Source of the DNA: Pelomonas baiyunensis
GTDB taxonomy: Bacteria; Pseudomonadota; Gammaproteobacteria; Burkholderiales; Burkholderiaceae_C
Length of the DNA: 64,000 bases
Assembly (NCBI RefSeq): GCF_043555935.1
Contig: NZ_JBIGIB010000005.1
Coordinates: 62,001 to 126,000 of the forward strand
Direction of reading: 5' to 3'
Each line of letters opens with the position of its first letter. Positions within the stretch are counted from its first letter, which is position 1. A program made the translations under genes and the position numbers. Shown here in pieces: positions 36,626 to 44,379 of this stretch. Under the pieces are notes generated by a model that did no database searches, was not told the origin of the DNA, and saw only the letters and a program-made list of their open reading frames with translations.

Positions 36626-37889
36626 TATTCGCACGCTGACCGGCCGTGGAACGCTGTTCATGGACTTCAGGTTCCAAGGTCGGCGGTGCCGTGAATACAC
36701 GGTACTGCCCGACACGCCCGGCAATCGGAAGCGGCTGGAAAAGGTTCTGGCCAAGATCGAAGCGGACATTGCAACAGGGACCTTCGATTACGCCGCAACC
36801 TTCCCGGGAAGCCGCTCGGCGGCGCAGCCTGCAGTTGTTGCGGCGTCAGAACCGGCGGCGCCCCAGGTTGTACGGACAAGCGGATTTGCGCCGACGTTTA
36901 AGGACTTCACCTCCACCTGGAAATCAGAGCACCAGGTCGAATGGCGCCGCTCCCACATCAAGGTGCTCGACTCCACCCTGGACGGCCACCTACTCCCCGA
37001 GTTCGGCAGCCGACCCGTATCGAGCATCACCAAAGCCGACGTCCTGACCTTCCGCGCCAAGCTCGCCGACAAACCCGGCCGCACCGGCGCCAAGCTCAGC
37101 AACAAGCGGATCAACAACATCCTCGGGGTGCTGCGCCAAATCATGGCCGAGGCGGCCGACCGCTACGACTTCATCTCGCCCTGCGCGAACGTCAAAGCGC
37201 TCAAGATCCGCAAGTCCGACGTTCAGCCATTCACGCTGGACGAGGTGCAGCGCATGCTGGCTGAGGTTCGCGCCGACTGGCGGGACTACTTCCTGGTGCG
37301 CTTCTTCACCGGCATGCGCACCGGCGAGGCCCATGGCCTCAAATGGAAGTACGTCGACTTCGACCGCCGCCTCATCCTCATCCGCGAGACCTTCGTGCTG
37401 GGCGAGGACGAGTACACCAAGACCGACAGTTCGCAGCGCGACATCCAGATGTCGCAGCCCGTCTTCGAGGCGCTGAAGCGCCAACAAGAAGCCACGGGCA
37501 AGCGCGACTACGTGTTCTGCAATCGTGCCGGCCAGCCCATCGACAACAAGAACTTCAGCGACCGGGTGTACTACCCGTTGCTGCGGCACTTGGGCCTGGA
37601 GCGGCGGCCTTACCAGATGCGCCACACGGCCGCGACGCTCTGGCTGGCCTCAGGCGAAGCGCCGGAGTGGATCGCGCGCCAACTGGGGCATGCCAACACG
37701 CAGATGCTGTTCCAGGTCTACAGCCGCTACGTGCCCAACCTGACCCGTCGTGACGGATCGGCCATGGACCGCCTGCTGGCCAGCCGTTTCGCGAGCGGGA
37801 ACTCGGCCTCTGCATCCCGCACCGAGTCCGCCAACGACGACGGCGCCAAGGCCCAGCCTCCGCCTGACCTGCAGCGCCACGCCGCCTGA
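36618..37889 (+). CDS. tyrosine integrase of a mobile element
   Basis: 423-residue phage-type integrase. The first 60 residues (GSIRTLTGRGTLFMDFRFQG) match an arm-binding DUF3596 domain; a SAM-like core-binding domain follows (about 90-190). The catalytic domain has Arg234 (TGMRTGE), Arg335 (YQMRHTAAT, with Tyr in the first His position, common in this family), His358 (LGH) and nucleophile Tyr368 (VYSRY). The ATG at 36618 is chosen over the longer frame because it matches the family start. Its att site is not identifiable in the window. Confidence 0.9.
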   Translation: MGSIRTLTGRGTLFMDFRFQGRRCREYTVLPDTPGNRKRLEKVLAKIEADIATGTFDYAATFPGSRSAAQPAVVAASEPAAPQVVRTSGFAPTFKDFTSTWKSEHQVEWRRSHIKVLDSTLDGHLLPEFGSRPVSSITKADVLTFRAKLADKPGRTGAKLSNKRINNILGVLRQIMAEAADRYDFISPCANVKALKIRKSDVQPFTLDEVQRMLAEVRADWRDYFLVRFFTGMRTGEAHGLKWKYVDFDRRLILIRETFVLGEDEYTKTDSSQRDIQMSQPVFEALKRQQEATGKRDYVFCNRAGQPIDNKNFSDRVYYPLLRHLGLERRPYQMRHTAATLWLASGEAPEWIARQLGHANTQMLFQVYSRYVPNLTRRDGSAMDRLLASRFASGNSASASRTESANDDGAKAQPPPDLQRHAA

Positions 37890-38086
37890 TTCGGCATCGG
37901 CGCCCATCCCCTGAGGTGACCCGCACGGCCCGCTGCCTGTCAGCGGCCGGGCTGGCGGAGCACTGCCCCGAATAAATCCAGCGCCTCGCAGCCCTTGTTG
38001 CGTTGCGCTCGCAAATGCCCTGGCGATGACGGCAGGCCCCAGTGCCGCCCGGCGACCCGTCTGCCGCGCCACCCATCGGAGATCCC

Positions 38087-38515
38087 ATGCAGAACACGCC
38101 CAGCACAACGGCCTTGAACGCTTCTCGGCGCCTCGCACCGTCGACTGCCCATGCGGACTGGACCCTCACGGTTGTGACTCACGCCCTGCCAGAAAGGGCC
38201 CGAAGCCAGCTGCGCGCGGAGTTGGCGGCCTTCGCCGCGACGCGCGGACTGGCCGCGCAGTACTCGGCCGACGCCATCGCCATCACGGCCGTCGACACCG
38301 CCATCACCGACGAGGACTGCGGAGCGGTGATGGGCTGGCTGTGCGCGCGCCCGGAGGTGCGACTCGTCCATGTCTCACGGCCTCGCACCTCCAGCGCCTG
38401 TGCGGTCACTTTTGCATCCAAGTCGAGGGACTCGGCTTGCCCCCGTGCGGAGCACCACGACGCGCACCCGTGCGACGAGGACGTGTCGCAAGAGCCGCCT
38501 TGGTGGCAAGCGTGA
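38087..38515 (+). CDS. hypothetical protein, island accessory gene
   Basis: 142 residues from the ATG at 38087. The first 100 residues look ordered (LTVVTHALPERARSQLRAEL, AITDEDCGAVMGWLCARPEV); the C-terminal 40 are Arg/Cys/His-rich and poorly ordered. No family recognised. First of four co-oriented genes after the integrase. Confidence 0.5.
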   Translation: MQNTPSTTALNASRRLAPSTAHADWTLTVVTHALPERARSQLRAELAAFAATRGLAAQYSADAIAITAVDTAITDEDCGAVMGWLCARPEVRLVHVSRPRTSSACAVTFASKSRDSACPRAEHHDAHPCDEDVSQEPPWWQA

Positions 38516-38616
38516 AGGCAGCGCCGCCTCGCGCGTTGCCTCATCAGCACCCCGCCCGTCGCACGCACGCGGCCGGCGGACTCCCGCTTCGTTCGAACTC
38601 ACGTTTGGAGCTTTCT

Positions 38617-39060
38617 ATGTCCACCCAACCTCTTCGGCGCTGCGCACACGACGGACAAAACCGCCAACGCCGGAATGGCGCAGGCAGCCAACCCGGACGC
38701 TGCACCGTGCTCACCCGCCGTGCCGATGGCTCGCTGCGCGTCGAACTGCCTCATGAGCCTCAGGGCGAGTTCCGCACCGGGGCCCGGATCTGGCTGTCGA
38801 TCCAACACCGAGAAATCGTCCTGACGCGCACACCTCAAGGCCCGCGCGGACAGCGTCGCTACAGCCGGCGGGTGCAACAGAAGTCGCTGCCACCGCTGCG
38901 CCTGCCGCCCGGGTCGTCCATGCCGTATGGGCAGACGCTCAGCGCGCGCCACAGCCAGCGAAGCCACTGGCTCATCCAAGGCAACGACCAGGCAAGTCCC
39001 GGCCTGACCACCGACCGCATCACCCCGTTCAACAACCCCTCGGCCTGCAGTGCCGATTGA
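38617..39060 (+). CDS. basic hypothetical protein
   Basis: 147 residues, starting at an ATG with TTGGAG just upstream. The middle (RADGSLRVELPHEPQGEFRTGARIWLSIQHREIVLTR) looks like a small beta-barrel similar to AbrB-like or OB-like folds, but this is only visual. Arg/Ser/Pro-rich ends. It is followed 13 bp later by a membrane-protein gene in the same orientation. Confidence 0.5.
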   Translation: MSTQPLRRCAHDGQNRQRRNGAGSQPGRCTVLTRRADGSLRVELPHEPQGEFRTGARIWLSIQHREIVLTRTPQGPRGQRRYSRRVQQKSLPPLRLPPGSSMPYGQTLSARHSQRSHWLIQGNDQASPGLTTDRITPFNNPSACSAD

Positions 39061-39073
39061 AGGAGTTCGCACC

Positions 39074-39601
39074 ATGCCCATCATTCAAGACTGTCATGCG
39101 CTGTTGCTGCAACTGTTCCCTGGGTACGGCGGCTGGATCGCCCATGGGACGTTTTTCCTGTTGACGCTCAGCGTCTATCAAGCCGCTTCGCTCTGGTTGA
39201 TCCAGCGAGGCCACCGCCACGCCCATGGGGATGCACTGAACTCCGCTGGGCGTACCAGCCTGTGGCAACTGGCCGCGGCACAACCGGGCGCGTGGCCGTT
39301 GGCCTGCCTGCGATGGATCCCCGTGGTCGGCGAGATCGCCATGTGGCACCTCGGTGCCGGCCCGGCCAGCCCCTGGACGCTTCGCGCCGTCGCGGCCATC
39401 ACGGCGACCTGGATCGCCTGGTCCTGGACGGCCGCCATGGTGGCCGGCTTTGATGCTCAGGAGACCTGGCAGGTGATTGCACTCAACGGCACCGTGGGTG
39501 GCATGTCGCTGCGCTGGCTTCTTCCCGAATTCCAGCGCTGGATGGCCCGCTGGGGCGCCTCACCGAGCGAGGACACGACGCAAGAGCCGCCGCAAGGCTG
39601 A
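39074..39601 (+). CDS. predicted membrane protein
   Basis: 175 residues with about four hydrophobic segments (GTFFLLTLSVYQAASLWLI; LACLRWIPVVGEIAMWHL; TLRAVAAITATWIAWSW; VIALNGTVGGMSLRWLL). An AAGGAG ribosome-binding site precedes the ATG at 39074. No family recognised. Part of a short gene run after the integrase that may belong to the same mobile element. Confidence 0.65.
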   Translation: MPIIQDCHALLLQLFPGYGGWIAHGTFFLLTLSVYQAASLWLIQRGHRHAHGDALNSAGRTSLWQLAAAQPGAWPLACLRWIPVVGEIAMWHLGAGPASPWTLRAVAAITATWIAWSWTAAMVAGFDAQETWQVIALNGTVGGMSLRWLLPEFQRWMARWGASPSEDTTQEPPQG

Positions 39602-39633
39602 AACCCCTCCCCAGCATCCGAACCAGGACTCCC

Positions 39634-40488
39634 ATGAAAACGTCCTCCCTCTTTGGCACGCAGCCGGAAGTCGCATCGAACCGCGTAGCCGTCCGACCAT
39701 CGATTCAATGGTCATCCCCTCAGCGGGATTCGGCGGCTGCGGTGTACCTGTTGCAGCGTATCGATCGCACCCGGTTCAAGATCGGCTGGTCCTTCAACCC
39801 GTCTGCACGCGTCAAAAGCTTCTACGAGTATTTCGATTCGGCGCTGGACCTGCCGAGCTCGCATGTCATTTGGTTGCCTTCGCGAGAGCGGGCTGAGCAA
39901 TCGGAACGGGCCTTGCACAAACTGCTCGCACCGTATCGGCTGCATGCCGCGCCTGGCATGGCTGGCTCGTCGGAATGGTTCGCGGGGGCGTCGTACTTTC
40001 GTGCGAAGGCCGCACTGTCAGTCGTCCCGCTGCGGCGCGACAGCCTGAAAGTGGCGGTCTTGCAGCCGTGGGGTTCCCGACCGCAAGACGACTTGTATCG
40101 CCCCGACGCTCAAGGCTGCACAGTCGATCCGCAGACGCAGTGGTGGCTGATCGAAGATTTGCTTCTGCGCATCGTTCACCATCGACGTGTGTCGGTGCGC
40201 GCCACGCCTGAACTGGCCCTGGTGATTCATCAGGTGCGTCAAGTGCCCATGGAACTGGGCGGCGAGTGGTACCTGCTTCGTCAGCGGGCACTCGACACCA
40301 GCACCTACCAATGCTGGGATGGACCACGGCCTTTGAATTTCGTCAAAACCTTGGCCTATGAGGAGGACGACTTGGTGCTGACGTTTATGCCTACCTCTGT
40401 GATCGAGCGCTGGTCCGGCGGGCATGACCTGGCGTGGCAGGTCAAGGGGCTGATTGCGCGGATGAAGGCTCGTCGATCGCTGGGTTGA
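39634..40488 (+). CDS. GIY-YIG-like (T5orf172/MUG113) protein
   Basis: 284 residues. Residues 35-125 read VYLLQRIDRTRFKIGWSFNPSARVKSF, then LPSRERAEQSERALHKLLAPYR and SSEWFAG. This is the pattern of the MUG113/T5orf172 branch of the GIY-YIG fold: the Y-x-L start, the KIG strand with a following Arg, a Glu in a helix, and an E-W-F end. Nuclease activity is possible but not certain. The C-terminal 150 residues are not recognised. Last gene before the integron integrase. Confidence 0.65.
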   Translation: MKTSSLFGTQPEVASNRVAVRPSIQWSSPQRDSAAAVYLLQRIDRTRFKIGWSFNPSARVKSFYEYFDSALDLPSSHVIWLPSRERAEQSERALHKLLAPYRLHAAPGMAGSSEWFAGASYFRAKAALSVVPLRRDSLKVAVLQPWGSRPQDDLYRPDAQGCTVDPQTQWWLIEDLLLRIVHHRRVSVRATPELALVIHQVRQVPMELGGEWYLLRQRALDTSTYQCWDGPRPLNFVKTLAYEEDDLVLTFMPTSVIERWSGGHDLAWQVKGLIARMKARRSLG

Positions 40489-40660
40489 TCGCGTAGAACG
40501 ATTAGGGTCAGCGGATCAGTGCACAGACTCGCAGGGCTAGGAACGCTGCCTTGCAGTAGGCGCCCTTAACCTTGAGCGCGATTTGAAGAGACCGTTGTCG
40601 GCCAGAATTGTCCGGCCATGCCAGCGATGCCTCTGGCTGCATCAGGCTGGTTGCTGTCGC

Positions 40661-41731
40661 TCACCAACGACTGCTTTGCGGCTCCTCAGCGCCAGGAAGC
40701 GAGTCCAGAGGGCTGCGCACGGCACCGCCGCCCATCCTGAGCACATGGGTATATATCATGGTCGTCGCCACATCGGCGTGCCCGAGCAACTCCTGCAAGG
40801 TGCGGATGTCGCTACCCGCTTGAAGCAGATGGGTCGCAAAACAGTGCCGCAGCGTGTGCGGCGTCGCAGGCTTGTCGATGCCGGCAGCCTGAACCGCCCG
40901 CTTGAAAGCGCGCTGAAAAGTCTCGTCGTAGAGATGGTGCCGACGCACGACGCCGCTGCGCGGATCGGTGGAGTGATGGTCTTGAGGGAAGACCCAGAAC
41001 CATCCCCAGCTCGCACCGACCCGCGGGTATTTGCGCTCCAGCGCATAGAGCATTTCCACCCCGGCGCAGCCCGACTCCACATCAGCCGCCCAAACCTGGC
41101 GAACCCGCCCCAACTGATCTCGCAGCGGCAAGACCAAGGACTGCGGCAGCATCACCACCCGATCCTTGCCCCCTTTACCTTGGCGCACATAGATCGCACG
41201 CTGCGCAAAGTCGAGGTCCTTGACCCGCAGGCACAAGGCCTCGGTGATCCGCAAGCCCGTGCCGTACAGCAGCAGGGCCAGCAGCTGATGCTCGCCCTGC
41301 AAACTGGCTAGCACCGACAACACCTCGTCGACACTCAGCACCACGGGCAGGCGCCGCTTGGGTACTGGACGGCCGATCTCCTGCATCCAAGGCAACTGCA
41401 GGCCCAACACCTTGCCGTAGAGAAACAAGAGCGCCGACAAGGCCTGGCGATGGCTGGACGGCGACAGCCCACGGTCGGATGCCAGATAGGTCAGGAAGGC
41501 TTCGACTTCGGGGCCGCCCATCTCCGCAGGATGGCGCAAGCCATGGAACCGGATGAACGCCCGAGACCAGTACAAGTACGCCTGCTCCGTCCGCCGGCTG
41601 TAGTGCAACATCCGGACGCGCTCACGCAACTGATCGAGCAACTTCACTGCTCGCAAGGGCGGTAAGTTGGCCGGGAGAGCCGGGCGCAAAGCTGCGCGAG
41701 GCATGGTGGGGCGAACGACGGCGGGCAGCAT
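40661..41731 (-). CDS. intI: integron integrase IntI
   Basis: 356-residue tyrosine recombinase that recombines attC with attI. Catalytic residues Arg161 (GLRITEAL), His292 and Arg295 (PHTLRH), His318 (LGH) and Tyr327 (MIYTH) are present. The integron-specific insert ALERKYPRVGASWGWFWVFPQ before the HxxR box, absent from XerC/XerD, identifies it as IntI. The frame extends to a TTG at 41767; the ATG at 41731 is preferred. It is divergent from its cassettes, with attI between, and its promoter overlaps a LexA site. Confidence 0.95.
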   Translation of the reverse strand: MLPAVVRPTMPRAALRPALPANLPPLRAVKLLDQLRERVRMLHYSRRTEQAYLYWSRAFIRFHGLRHPAEMGGPEVEAFLTYLASDRGLSPSSHRQALSALLFLYGKVLGLQLPWMQEIGRPVPKRRLPVVLSVDEVLSVLASLQGEHQLLALLLYGTGLRITEALCLRVKDLDFAQRAIYVRQGKGGKDRVVMLPQSLVLPLRDQLGRVRQVWAADVESGCAGVEMLYALERKYPRVGASWGWFWVFPQDHHSTDPRSGVVRRHHLYDETFQRAFKRAVQAAGIDKPATPHTLRHCFATHLLQAGSDIRTLQELLGHADVATTMIYTHVLRMGGGAVRSPLDSLPGAEEPQSSRW

Positions 41732-41800
41732 GGCAGCCTCCGCTTGCCGGCGCCGCGAACCGGTCAAGCAGCTTTGTAACGGGTGCGGCTCTTGGTGGGA

Positions 41801-41829
41801 AATTTGGTACTGTATGAATAAACAGTCAA
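41801..41829 (-). promoter_or_regulatory. intI promoter overlapped by LexA box
   Basis: Reading the minus strand: -35 TTGACT (41829-41824), 17-bp spacer, -10 CAAATT (41806-41801). The spacer holds CTGTATGAATAAACAG (41810-41825), a perfect CTGT-N8-ACAG LexA operator. The box lies about 80 bp before the IntI ATG. Placement inside the promoter predicts SOS-induced integrase expression, as known for other integrons. Confidence 0.85.
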
Positions 41830-41839
41830 CTAGACTGAA

Positions 41840-41941
41840 AGTCCAGCATCGACAAGTACTTGGATCGCATGCGGTGCGCCCCGTTACTGCGCGGGTTGCG
41901 GTGATAGACCGCGTCGCCCTGCGGTCTACAAAACGTTAGCC
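41840..41941 (+). other. attI: integron attI site
   Basis: The recombination point is G|TTAGCC at 41935/41936 within ACAAAACGTTAGCC, the typical end of an attI next to the first cassette. The site should extend some 60-90 bp leftward toward intI; the left end given is approximate. attI is defined here by its position between intI and cassette 1, and by the core site. Confidence 0.75.
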
Positions 41942-41968
41942 ATCGCAACACGCACCCAAAGCCCACCG

Positions 41969-42310
41969 ATGCCAAAGCCACTATCCAAAGCTCGCCGGCA
42001 ACTCCTCGTGCAACTTGAGAGCATTCTTGGCAACGAGTGCTACAACGCGAGCATCCAGAACTACGGGCCGGGCGGTGTGCGTGAAGCCGCGGGTCGGAGT
42101 TTCAGATACCCCGTGACGCTTCGCGCAGCGGATGGCAGTACGAGGAAGGTTCGAACCACAATAGTTCCGCCAACTGCAACTGACGAAATGGTGCGCGGGG
42201 CTTACTACGCATTCGGTGCCAATCAGCTCGATGTGATGTCTGCGTTGGAGAAGGTCATTGGGCATCTCGAGAAGCATCATGGTTTGGTCGTCGAGAAGCA
42301 GGGCGAGTAG
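41969..42310 (+). CDS. integron cassette 1 protein, unknown function
   Basis: 113 residues. It begins basic (MPKPLSKARRQLLVQLESIL), has a central beta-type region (SFRYPVTLRAADGSTRKVRTTIVPP) and ends in a helix (MSALEKVIGHLEKHHGLVV). No family recognised. It is the first and so the best-expressed cassette gene. It lies 33 bp into the cassette that runs from TTAGCC (41936) to the G at 42392, with its own attC after it. Confidence 0.8.
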   Translation: MPKPLSKARRQLLVQLESILGNECYNASIQNYGPGGVREAAGRSFRYPVTLRAADGSTRKVRTTIVPPTATDEMVRGAYYAFGANQLDVMSALEKVIGHLEKHHGLVVEKQGE

Positions 42311-42329
42311 TCGTGTTGGCAACAGCGAT

Positions 42330-42398
42330 GGCTAACCAGTCGATCGAGCCGATTCGCGTCGGCAAGCCGCCGCTCGCGGCTCAGCTTAAACGTTAGGC
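42330..42398 (+). repeat. attC: attC site of cassette 1
   Basis: About 69 nt from the inverse core GGCTAAC (42330-42336) to the core GTTAGGC (42392-42398). The 5' end of this cassette is TTAGCC, and GGCTAAC is its exact complement with the final G, as required for a cassette that was once circular. Internal segments CGAGCCG and CGGCTC pair to form the attC stem. Confidence 0.88.
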
Positions 42399-42418
42399 CG
42401 CACAACTCCCAGTCCAAC

Positions 42419-43036
42419 ATGCATCAGTACCTTAAAGACACCGAGTACGCCACCCAAAACCTCCTACGGTTGGCAACAGAAGAGGAGCAGCAACTGCGGG
42501 AACTCTCAGGTCAACTGGCAAGTGCCGAGGCGCGCCTTAGGGTCCACCAGTGGGACTTTCAAACCAGCGACTTGAACGATGACTTCTCCGACGCCTACGT
42601 TATGGCCGCGTTCGGGCGGGCAGCAAAGGCGTCGCAGGACGCTGAGAGGCTCAGATCTGAAGTGGCCATGCTTCAAGCCAGCGTTGGCGCACATCAACAA
42701 GCCACCCAGGCGGTCGCAGGTGCAGTCCTCCAGATTGCCAAACAGGGGATCTCCCTAGTCCACGGTGGCCTCAACGCAGCGCCAACGGGTCGAACGATTG
42801 GATCGCTCTGCATCAGAGACATCATCTGGCAGGGACGCAATCAGTCGATGCACTATGAAGAGGGCAACTTCAAGAAGGCCCTCACCGATCTGTTCGCCAC
42901 CCTGGAGTCAGAACAGGGAACACACTTCTCCCTTGCAGCGCATCCCCAGCAGAATCGGGCAAAGCAAATTGTCGAGCTACTCGGTTGGGAAGACTACGCG
43001 ACCTATGCGCGTGACATGCAGACGCTGTTGCCATAG
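42419..43036 (+). CDS. integron cassette 2 protein, unknown function
   Basis: 205 residues, largely helical: a long N-terminal coiled-coil-like stretch (EEEQQLRELSGQLASAEARLRVHQ; ASQDAERLRSEVAMLQASV) and a C-terminal region with IRDIIWQGRNQSMHYEEGNFKKAL and an AKQIVELLGWEDYATYARDM tail. The region around IIWQGRNQSMHYEEGN recalls HEPN-like or MAE_28990-type proteins, where R-x-x-x-x-H is a nuclease motif (here Arg then Asn-Gln-Ser-Met-His), but this is only suggestive. Full gene within a well-defined cassette. Confidence 0.8.
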   Translation: MHQYLKDTEYATQNLLRLATEEEQQLRELSGQLASAEARLRVHQWDFQTSDLNDDFSDAYVMAAFGRAAKASQDAERLRSEVAMLQASVGAHQQATQAVAGAVLQIAKQGISLVHGGLNAAPTGRTIGSLCIRDIIWQGRNQSMHYEEGNFKKALTDLFATLESEQGTHFSLAAHPQQNRAKQIVELLGWEDYATYARDMQTLLP

Positions 43037-43040
43037 TGCG

Positions 43041-43166
43041 GCCTAACAGGTCGTTCAACCGGATCGCCAACGGCATGGCGCCTGGCCCACGCGGCGCCGT
43101 CTGCTCATCATGCGCCGCACGGGCCAGGCGCCATACCGTCGTCGCCCGGTTAACTCTGCGTTAGCC
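43041..43166 (+). repeat. attC: attC site of cassette 2, long hairpin type
   Basis: 126 nt from GCCTAAC (43041-43047) to GTTAGCC (43160-43166). GCCTAAC is complementary to the GTTAGGC at the start of this cassette. Internal arms are long: ATGGCGCCTGGCCC pairs exactly with GGGCCAGGCGCCAT, continued by CGGCGC/GCGCCG. The inner L boxes CGTTCAACCGG and CCGGTTAAC are also present. This is a large version of the folded attC recognised as single strand by IntI. Confidence 0.9.
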
Positions 43167-43172
43167 TTCATC

Positions 43173-43511
43173 ATGAAGCGTTGTCCGCATTGGCACGCTC
43201 GATCAATACCGGTGCTTGCCGCACTCCGATCAATCAAGCGCCGTCCAGTGCGATGCACGGGTTGTGATGAGTTCAGTTTCCTGCCATCCAACGCCACCGC
43301 TCCAGCTGCGGTTCTGTTCGAGCTAGTCGCAATCTCAGCTTTGGTCCTTTGGGGCTTCTCCGGCGGGGCTTCGCTGCTGTTTACCGCGACGGCTATAGCC
43401 GTCGCGCTCACCTGCGCTTCCGCAATTGCTTGGCCTTTGAAGGCTGTGCCTCCTCGGGATGACAAGGTGTCCTTTTCAAGGCCGTCCCCGCTCTACCCTG
43501 GCAACCCGTAA
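43173..43511 (+). CDS. integron cassette 3 membrane protein
   Basis: 112 residues from the ATG at 43173, only 13 bp after the cassette boundary. The N terminus has a CPHW ... CTGC arrangement, like a short metal-binding knuckle. Two hydrophobic segments follow (AAVLFELVAISALVLWGF; LLFTATAIAVALTCASAIAW). Small two-helix membrane proteins with such a cysteine start are common in integron cassettes; function unknown. Confidence 0.75.
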   Translation: MKRCPHWHARSIPVLAALRSIKRRPVRCTGCDEFSFLPSNATAPAAVLFELVAISALVLWGFSGGASLLFTATAIAVALTCASAIAWPLKAVPPRDDKVSFSRPSPLYPGNP

Positions 43512-43536
43512 TGCGCCAATCTCGCACGAGCCTGAG

Positions 43537-43593
43537 GGCTAACCGGTCGCTGCAGCGGACGGCTGCGCCGCCCGCTGACCTCGCACGTTGAAC
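43537..43593 (+). repeat. attC: attC site of cassette 3
   Basis: 57 nt from GGCTAAC (43537-43543) to GTTGAAC (43587-43593, fits GTTRRRY). GGCTAAC complements the TTAGCC start of this cassette. The inner boxes GGTCGCTGCAGCGG and CCGCTGACCTCG fold as expected for a short attC. It is the last attC found, so the array probably ends here or continues with a cassette lacking a visible attC. Confidence 0.85.
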
Positions 43594-43748
43594 GGCAGCT
43601 TCCGGGCGTCGAATTCGATGGAGCGAAAGACCGCAACCGCTGCAGACCTGCCGGTCGACCTACGAAGGCGGCGTCAGGCTGGAAGCGGCCATCCACCGCG
43701 GCTACGAGAGGCGTTTGACTGCCCCGCAGGAAGGGCAAGGCCGCGCTT

Positions 43749-44231
43749 TCATTTCTGTTTGTTCTGCTTCTCTTTGGAGATGACGGCATCGCTCTTCAGC
43801 GTCAAGACGGACATCTTGACGTCACCATGGACACGCTGGATGACCAACTCGCCGCCTTTGACCCTCATCGAGCATACGGTTTGGTCGAAGGTGGCGCTGC
43901 CATTGGGATGCGACCCCCTGCTGTCCTTGCAGGCCAGGCTGGGGTACTTGCTCGAAACATTTCCAACAACTTGGCTGAAGCTCGTTGATTGGAACGAGAA
44001 CATCAGCGACTGAAGCTTGTTATCAGTTCCAAACTCCGCCGATGGACCTAAATGAACGAAATACGAAGGGACGCCTCCGATGGTTATGCTCTTCCAATCG
44101 GGCGTCGATTGCATCACCTGCTCTGCGCTGCCACCCAGCTCAAAACCACTGAGGTTCACAACTGGCTCTGGCGCCTTCTTGGCGCATCCCGCAAGTAGGG
44201 CCAGCGCTAGCGCGATCCACGTCGTCTTCAT
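43749..44231 (-). CDS. hypothetical lipoprotein
   Basis: 160 residues with a signal peptide and lipobox LLAGC (Cys16), then a domain with FELGGSAEQVMQSTPDWKSI and MFSFQSTSFSQVVGNVSSKYP and two cysteines that may form a disulfide (ACKDS ... TVCSM). It ends in a Lys/Gln-rich tail. It is oriented against the integron cassettes and no attC follows it, so it could be an inverted cassette or the first gene beyond the array. Confidence 0.65.
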   Translation of the reverse strand: MKTTWIALALALLAGCAKKAPEPVVNLSGFELGGSAEQVMQSTPDWKSITIGGVPSYFVHLGPSAEFGTDNKLQSLMFSFQSTSFSQVVGNVSSKYPSLACKDSRGSHPNGSATFDQTVCSMRVKGGELVIQRVHGDVKMSVLTLKSDAVISKEKQNKQK

Positions 44232-44379
44232 CTGAAACCGTCCCTTCTTGATGATGACGCACAGTTTGCCAGCCCCGTCCGCTCACGCTGCAGAGCCGCA
44301 GTTCGTGCGAGGTCAATACGGTTGACGGGGCCTACCAAGCTCGCAGCTGAGGGCCGCCTGCGTCAATAGCAAAGTCCTG

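Noticed and set aside
43594..44379. Reverse-oriented lipoprotein region as a fourth integron cassette
   Set aside because: No GTTCAAC-type inverse core complementary to the TTGAAC start and no further attC is visible downstream.
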